Origin: Treponema sp.
Lineage (GTDB): Bacteria; Spirochaetota; Spirochaetia; Treponematales; Breznakiellaceae
Reading direction: 5' to 3'
DNA: 64,000 nt
Assembly (NCBI GenBank): GCA_031267685.1
Contig: JAIRYV010000068.1
Span: 1-64,000 of the forward strand
The notes under the pieces are model-generated. The model saw only the letters and a program-made list of their open reading frames with translations, did no database searches and was not told the origin of the DNA. Made by a program: the position numbers and the translations under genes. Each line of letters starts with the position of its first letter. Position 1 is the stretch's first letter. Below, one piece after another: positions 62,230 through 64,000 of the stretch.

Positions 62230-63999
62230 CTATCTGCCATGACAAAACTTGTACTTCTTGCCTGAGCCGCAAGGACAGGGTTCGTTGCGGCCCACTTTGG
62301 GCATGGAACGTACCACTGTGGCATTTTCAGGTTGCTGAGAACGGGACACGGCTGTTGCAGCGCTTTGTCTGCTCGCGCCCGCAAAAGCACCTACGCTGCC
62401 GTGGCTCGCAGCCTGTGTGGTTGTTACGGAACGTGCGCGTAACGCGGCCTCCCGTTCACGGTCTTCAGCGAGCTGTATGCGCACAAGATGAAGCCGCGAC
62501 GCGATCTCTTCCCGAATCTGGTCTATCATCTTGTCAAAAATCTGGAACCCCTCAACCTTGTACTCAGTAAGCGGGTTCTTCTGTGCGTAACTGCGGAGGT
62601 ACACGGCCTCACGCAAGGCTTCCATGTTCTCAAGATGATCAAGCCATTTGCGGTCAACCGCCTGAAGGTACTGCATCCGTATAAACATGTTAAGATTACC
62701 TTCACCCACGAGTGCGACTTTGTTGGCGATATCCCTTTCCAGGTCAACGATAAAACGCTGCTCAAGAAGATCGATGTTCTGATCTTTACCCGCGTTTTCA
62801 ATCGAAGGGGTATAGCCGAATTTAGTCTTGAGCAACTCAAGCAACGCGGCGAGCGCGGCGGATGGATCACGGCGTTGGGTGTCACGGAACATGCCAAGGG
62901 CCGCGATAAGCATGTCCCGTGTGGCATCATTCACCCGCTTAACAAGATTCGTGTCTGAAAGAATGGCGTCACGTTGTTCATAGATGAACTTCCGCTGCTG
63001 ATTAAGCACATCGTCATACTCAAGCAGGTGTTTGCGAATCTCGAAGTTGCGCTCCTCCACCTTTTTCTGAGCTCGCTCAATGCTCTTGTTCAACCAGGGG
63101 TGATAGATAGGCTCACCTGGGGTCATGCCAATCTTAGCCATGAGGCTCTTGATGTTATCGCCACCAAAGAGACGCATAAGGTCATCATCCATTGAAATGA
63201 AGAACTTTGAGCGTCCAGGATCGCCCTGTCTGCCAGAACGCCCACGTAGCTGGTTATCAATACGCCGACTCTCATGGCGCTCAGTGCCAATTACATAAAG
63301 TCCGCCCAGGCGTTTCACTTCCTCATAATCAGCCTGCCACTTCTCATACTCATCGCGGAGTACCTCCGCGTATCTTTCAGGACTCGCCTCAGTGCCGGCG
63401 CGTTTCTTGGCGCGATGCTCAGGGCTGCCACCGAGCTTGATGTCTGTGCCGCGCCCTGCCATGTTGGTGGCGATGGTTACCGCGCCTTTGGAACCAGCTT
63501 CAGCGATGATGAGCGCTTCGCGGGCGTGATTTTTAGCGTTCAGTACTTCATGCCGTACACCCCGGCGCGTAAGCAGCGAGGAGATAAGCTCAGACTTTTC
63601 GATGGACACCGTGCCAACTAGGATCGGCTGTCCCTGCTTATGCGCCGCCGCAATCTCATCACAAAGCGCGTTCCACTTTTCCTTTTCGTTAAGGTACACT
63701 GTGTCGTCCTCATCGTTACGCGCCACTGGTAGGTTCGTGGGAACGACTACCACTTCGAGCTTGTAAATCTTGGTAAACTCCACAGCCTCAGTATCAGCGG
63801 TGCCAGTCATGCCGGAAATTTTGGTGTAGAGCCTGAAGTAGTTCTGGAAGGTAATGGTTGCCAGGGTGCGGTTACGCTGGGCAATGCGTATCTTTTCTTT
63901 AGCCTCGATTGCCTGATGCAGGCCATCCGAGTAACGGCGGCCATGCAGGATGCGTCCGGTGAACTCGTCCACAATCTGCACCTGACCATCCTGCACCAC
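62230..63999 (-). CDS. secA: preprotein translocase ATPase SecA, C-terminal part (cut by window edge)
   Basis: 589 residues of the C-terminal portion; the N-terminal part lies beyond base 64000. Seen in order: the end of the first nucleotide-binding/cross-linking region ([27 protein letters not shown]), second ATPase domain ([42 protein letters not shown]), helical scaffold and wing domains, a Ser/Ala-rich linker and the zinc-binding tail [17 protein letters not shown], which contacts SecB or lipids. It drives Sec secretion at the inner membrane. Confidence 0.96.
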   Translation of the reverse strand: MVQDGQVQIVDEFTGRILHGRRYSDGLHQAIEAKEKIRIAQRNRTLATITFQNYFRLYTKISGMTGTADTEAVEFTKIYKLEVVVVPTNLPVARNDEDDTVYLNEKEKWNALCDEIAAAHKQGQPILVGTVSIEKSELISSLLTRRGVRHEVLNAKNHAREALIIAEAGSKGAVTIATNMAGRGTDIKLGGSPEHRAKKRAGTEASPERYAEVLRDEYEKWQADYEEVKRLGGLYVIGTERHESRRIDNQLRGRSGRQGDPGRSKFFISMDDDLMRLFGGDNIKSLMAKIGMTPGEPIYHPWLNKSIERAQKKVEERNFEIRKHLLEYDDVLNQQRKFIYEQRDAILSDTNLVKRVNDATRDMLIAALGMFRDTQRRDPSAALAALLELLKTKFGYTPSIENAGKDQNIDLLEQRFIVDLERDIANKVALVGEGNLNMFIRMQYLQAVDRKWLDHLENMEALREAVYLRSYAQKNPLTEYKVEGFQIFDKMIDQIREEIASRLHLVRIQLAEDREREAALRARSVTTTQAASHGSVGAFAGASRQSAATAVSRSQQPENATVVRSMPKVGRNEPCPCGSGKKYKFCHGR

Positions 64000-64000
64000 A

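Overview
The window reads as chromosome of a spirochaete of the Treponema group. The best evidence is the long minus-strand flagellar block (flbB, fliK, flgD, flgE, flbD, motA, motB, fliL, fliM, fliY, fliO/Z, fliP, fliQ, fliR, flhB, flhA, flhF, flhG, a small membrane protein, whiG-type sigma-28, fapA and two small genes). Its order is that of the treponemal fla operon. The moderate G+C content, the FliY rather than FliN form, flbB/flbD, and rpsB-tsf-frr-uppS-cdsA without pyrH agree with this. A gut-dwelling treponeme is a reasonable guess but is not proven by the sequence.

Layout. 1-16.9 kb: a segment bounded by two inverted copies of one 21-bp tandem array, each next to one half of the TldD/TldE(PmbA) protease pair. 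Inside lie an exported ChaN-like/TPR protein, argA, small conserved proteins (DUF6941, DUF2284), an aminotransferase, a solute-binding protein, a purE-purC-purF operon, a CAP-domain secreted protein, a DUF917 protein and a hypothetical gene. 17-26.6 kb: clpB, an ABC-F ATPase, maf, then rpsB-tsf-frr-uppS-cdsA. 26.6-33.4 kb: an operon of a chemoreceptor with a C-terminal H-NOX haem domain, deoC and an iron alcohol dehydrogenase, divergent from a second chemoreceptor. 33.5-36.2 kb: aat, rdgB and an outer-membrane-type protein. 36.2-57.7 kb: the flagellar block. 57.7-64 kb: a metallophosphoesterase, a TPR lipoprotein, argC, a LysM lipoprotein, a decayed REP-associated transposase (RAYT), a small membrane protein and the C-terminal part of secA, which runs off the right edge.

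The most striking feature is a set of short tandem arrays of unrelated sequence that share a 21-bp period: 1-165 and 15210-15480 (same unit, inverted), 30825-30929, 31109-31150 and 45991-46456. Because 21 is divisible by three, they can sit inside reading frames. The array between fliR and flhB is in frame with flhB, downstream of a GTG that overlaps the fliR stop and follows a good Shine-Dalgarno sequence, so FlhB probably carries about 150 residues of heptad repeat. The orientation of the two matching arrays is what a ~15-kb inversion splitting a former tldD-array-tldE pair would leave behind.

A second theme is translation initiation. Several genes (argA, the DUF2284 gene, the aminotransferase, clpB, the second chemoreceptor, rdgB) have no Shine-Dalgarno sequence but a sigma-70-like -10 box only 5-10 bp before the ATG, suggesting leaderless or nearly leaderless mRNAs. 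Other genes have strong AAGGAG sites. No rRNA, tRNA or CRISPR was recognised.
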